Shown: positions 62,712 through 64,000 of the stretch, one piece after another | How the letters are laid out: every line of letters begins with the position of its first letter | Position numbering within the stretch: position 1 is the first letter of the stretch | Assembly (NCBI GenBank): GCA_003491285.1 | Contig: CP022705.1 | Location: 1,507,501-1,571,500, forward strand | DNA from: Methanobacterium sp. BRmetb2 | GTDB taxonomy: Archaea > Methanobacteriota > Methanobacteria > Methanobacteriales > Methanobacteriaceae | Length of the DNA stretch: 64,000 nt | Reading direction: 5' to 3' | Position numbers and translations under genes: made by a program | Notes under the pieces: generated by a model | Databases searched by the model: none | Seen by the model: the letters and a program-made list of their open reading frames with translations, nothing else | What the model was told of the DNA's origin: nothing

Positions 62712-63821
62712 ATGAATTTTTTTAAAAATCCTTTTAATTTTATTAAAAAGGCTAATAAAACTTTTAATTTATATTTAGCAAATCACAAAAAATTAGAAGC
62801 CTTTTTAGGATCATATGGAGAAAATCGGAAGAAAACCGAAGCTTTTTGGAATGCTTTTTTGGATATTTATGGGGAAAATCAAGAAAAAACAGAAGCTTTT
62901 ATAGATTATGTACAAGAAGATCTAAAAATGGCCATAGAAACATTCAATAAAAATTATAATAGCTGTAAAGAATATTTCTTTAACGGAAACGAGGATTTAT
63001 TTAAACATATGGATACTGATCAATTCTTCCAGATGTGCTTTTTCAATAACATTAAGCTGTTATCATACTCACCTGCTGAAAATAGAATTTATCTAAAAAC
63101 TGAAGATGGCCTTTTACTAATAACGAATAATAGATTTTACACAATTAAAGAAATTTTTGCTAAAGACGGATATTCCGTACCTCAACTTCATCTTTTTAAG
63201 GAATTTGTCGTTTTTGACATAGGAATGAATAGGGGCTATGCTGCACTGAAATTTGCAAATTTTGATGCATGTAAGGCAGTATATGGGTTTGAAATAAATG
63301 ATGAAACTTATAATTTTGCTCTAGAGAACCTTGAGGTTAATCCAAGCATATCTCACAAGATAAAACCCTATAATTTTGGACTTTCTGATGAAAATGCAGA
63401 TGTGGATATCTATTGTCTTCCAGGTTCAGATGGAGTTACTACCACAGAATTGCAGTTTACAGATACTCAATCGGAATGGTTAAAGAGAAAAGAGAAAATG
63501 GAGATTAAAAAAGCTAAAGTAAAAGAAGCAAGTTTGGTTATAGAGGATATTATCAAAAATGAGGACATAAATTCTAATATCGTATTAAAAATTGATACTG
63601 AAGGTTCAGAACATAAAATTATTGATAACTTAATAAATAAAGACATTTTGGACAAAGTAGATTTAATTATGGGCGAAAATCATCTTGAATCAGAAGATTT
63701 AGACAAAAAGCTAGTTGGATTTAAAAATGTCTACAAAATATACCATAATGATACCATCTATAGCTTTTGTTATGTTAAAGATAAATATTATAAAGTATTA
63801 CCTCTATCTGAAGTTTATTAG
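62712..63821 (+). CDS. FkbM-family SAM methyltransferase with N-terminal repeats
   Basis: 369 residues from ATG 62712 behind TTGGAGATAA. Residues about 28-75 contain a near-repeat of the form K-x-E-A-F-x(5-8)-Y-G-E-N-x-x-K-T-E-A-F, likely a helical coiled region. The catalytic domain (about 165-350) is FkbM type: FVVFDIGMNRGYAALKFA (SAM loop), VYGFEINDETYNFALENL, and VLKIDTEGSEHKIIDNLI, the hallmark D-x-E-G-x-E motif. FkbM enzymes O-methylate sugars or other small molecules. It is the only plus-strand gene of the locus, divergent from the GT-methyltransferase fusion, and probably modifies the same glycan. Confidence 0.88.
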   Translation: MNFFKNPFNFIKKANKTFNLYLANHKKLEAFLGSYGENRKKTEAFWNAFLDIYGENQEKTEAFIDYVQEDLKMAIETFNKNYNSCKEYFFNGNEDLFKHMDTDQFFQMCFFNNIKLLSYSPAENRIYLKTEDGLLLITNNRFYTIKEIFAKDGYSVPQLHLFKEFVVFDIGMNRGYAALKFANFDACKAVYGFEINDETYNFALENLEVNPSISHKIKPYNFGLSDENADVDIYCLPGSDGVTTTELQFTDTQSEWLKRKEKMEIKKAKVKEASLVIEDIIKNEDINSNIVLKIDTEGSEHKIIDNLINKDILDKVDLIMGENHLESEDLDKKLVGFKNVYKIYHNDTIYSFCYVKDKYYKVLPLSEVY

Positions 63822-63944
63822 TTCTAAATTTCCTTTATAAATAAAAATTCTAAAAAATTAAAAGTCAAAAATTAAATTCAATACACTAAAAAAAATAATT
63901 TAATGGATTTAAAAATAATAAAAAAATTTCAAGTGATTAAGACA

Positions 63945-64000
63945 TTATCTACCTTTAATTTTCGTCCACCATTTTTTATTTTCACAATACCATTTTATAG
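63945..64000 (-). CDS. Partial gene at the right edge (C-terminal 17 codons)
   Basis: A minus-strand frame enters from the right edge and ends at TAA 63945-63947. It reads IKWYCENKKWWTKIKGR. The Trp/Lys-rich tail resembles the basic C-terminal ends of glycosyltransferases in such loci, but the piece is too short to identify. Confidence 0.35.
   Translation of the reverse strand, partial: IKWYCENKKWWTKIKGR

Overview
The window is AT-rich archaeal DNA, most likely from a Methanobacterium-like member of the Methanobacteriales. The main evidence is a set of archaeal information-processing genes: an MCM replicative helicase, aIF2-beta, NMD3, a short archaeal-type TyrRS, a HhH-MutS2-like ATPase and RlmE. 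A very large surface adhesin with a glycine-rich beta-helix, Ig-like modules and a DUF11 domain fits the same group, as do 6-phospho-3-hexuloisomerase and strong GGAGGTGAT-type ribosome binding sites. No methanogenesis gene is present, so the genus is an inference.

Layout. Positions 1-4000 hold the edge of a predicted beta-propeller lectin-like gene, a small possible Trypco/Pepco-like protein, an AhpD-like protein, an unlisted 52-residue coiled-coil gene and the MutS2-like ATPase. Positions 4100-22000 alternate housekeeping genes (tmk, tyrS, NMD3, aIF2-beta, MCM, rlmE, U32 peptidase-family protein) with three signalling proteins that share one receiver-domain family: REC-REC-glycosyltransferase, REC-PAS-GAF, and REC-GAF-PAS(n)-HisKA_2 kinase. 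Positions 22000-30000 carry secreted or membrane proteins: a caspase-like protease with an EF-hand, a zinc phospholipase C-like protein, a double rhodanese and the 1111-residue adhesin. Positions 30000-43800 form an accessory or stress region: an ArsR/CadA metal efflux pair, a GbsR-type regulator with a C45 acyltransferase-like hydrolase, a decayed CPBP protease gene, a MATE pump behind duplicated palindromes, and a membrane protein-MarR-flavodoxin operon behind another palindrome pair.

Positions 43900-63800 are a surface polysaccharide locus, almost all on the minus strand. It has a polyprenyl-phosphate sugar transferase, several GT2 enzymes, an acyltransferase, a two-gene ABC exporter, UDP-sugar dehydrogenase, a CgeB-like glycosyltransferase, two tandem asparagine-synthase-like amidoligases, a GT-GT-methyltransferase fusion and an FkbM methyltransferase. 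Together these suggest a lipid-linked glycan that is assembled in the cytoplasm, contains uronic acid, is possibly amidated and methylated, and is exported by the ABC transporter.

The most unusual items are: a tandem receiver pair fused to a membrane glycosyltransferase, with a 287-bp exact internal duplication of atypical codon use; the paired amidoligases that lack a glutaminase cysteine and share a near-identical 219-bp tract; the EF-hand inside a caspase-fold protease; the GbsR/C45 operon; and three separate palindromic operator-like arrays next to regulator or efflux genes. No tRNA, rRNA, CRISPR array or transposase was recognised.
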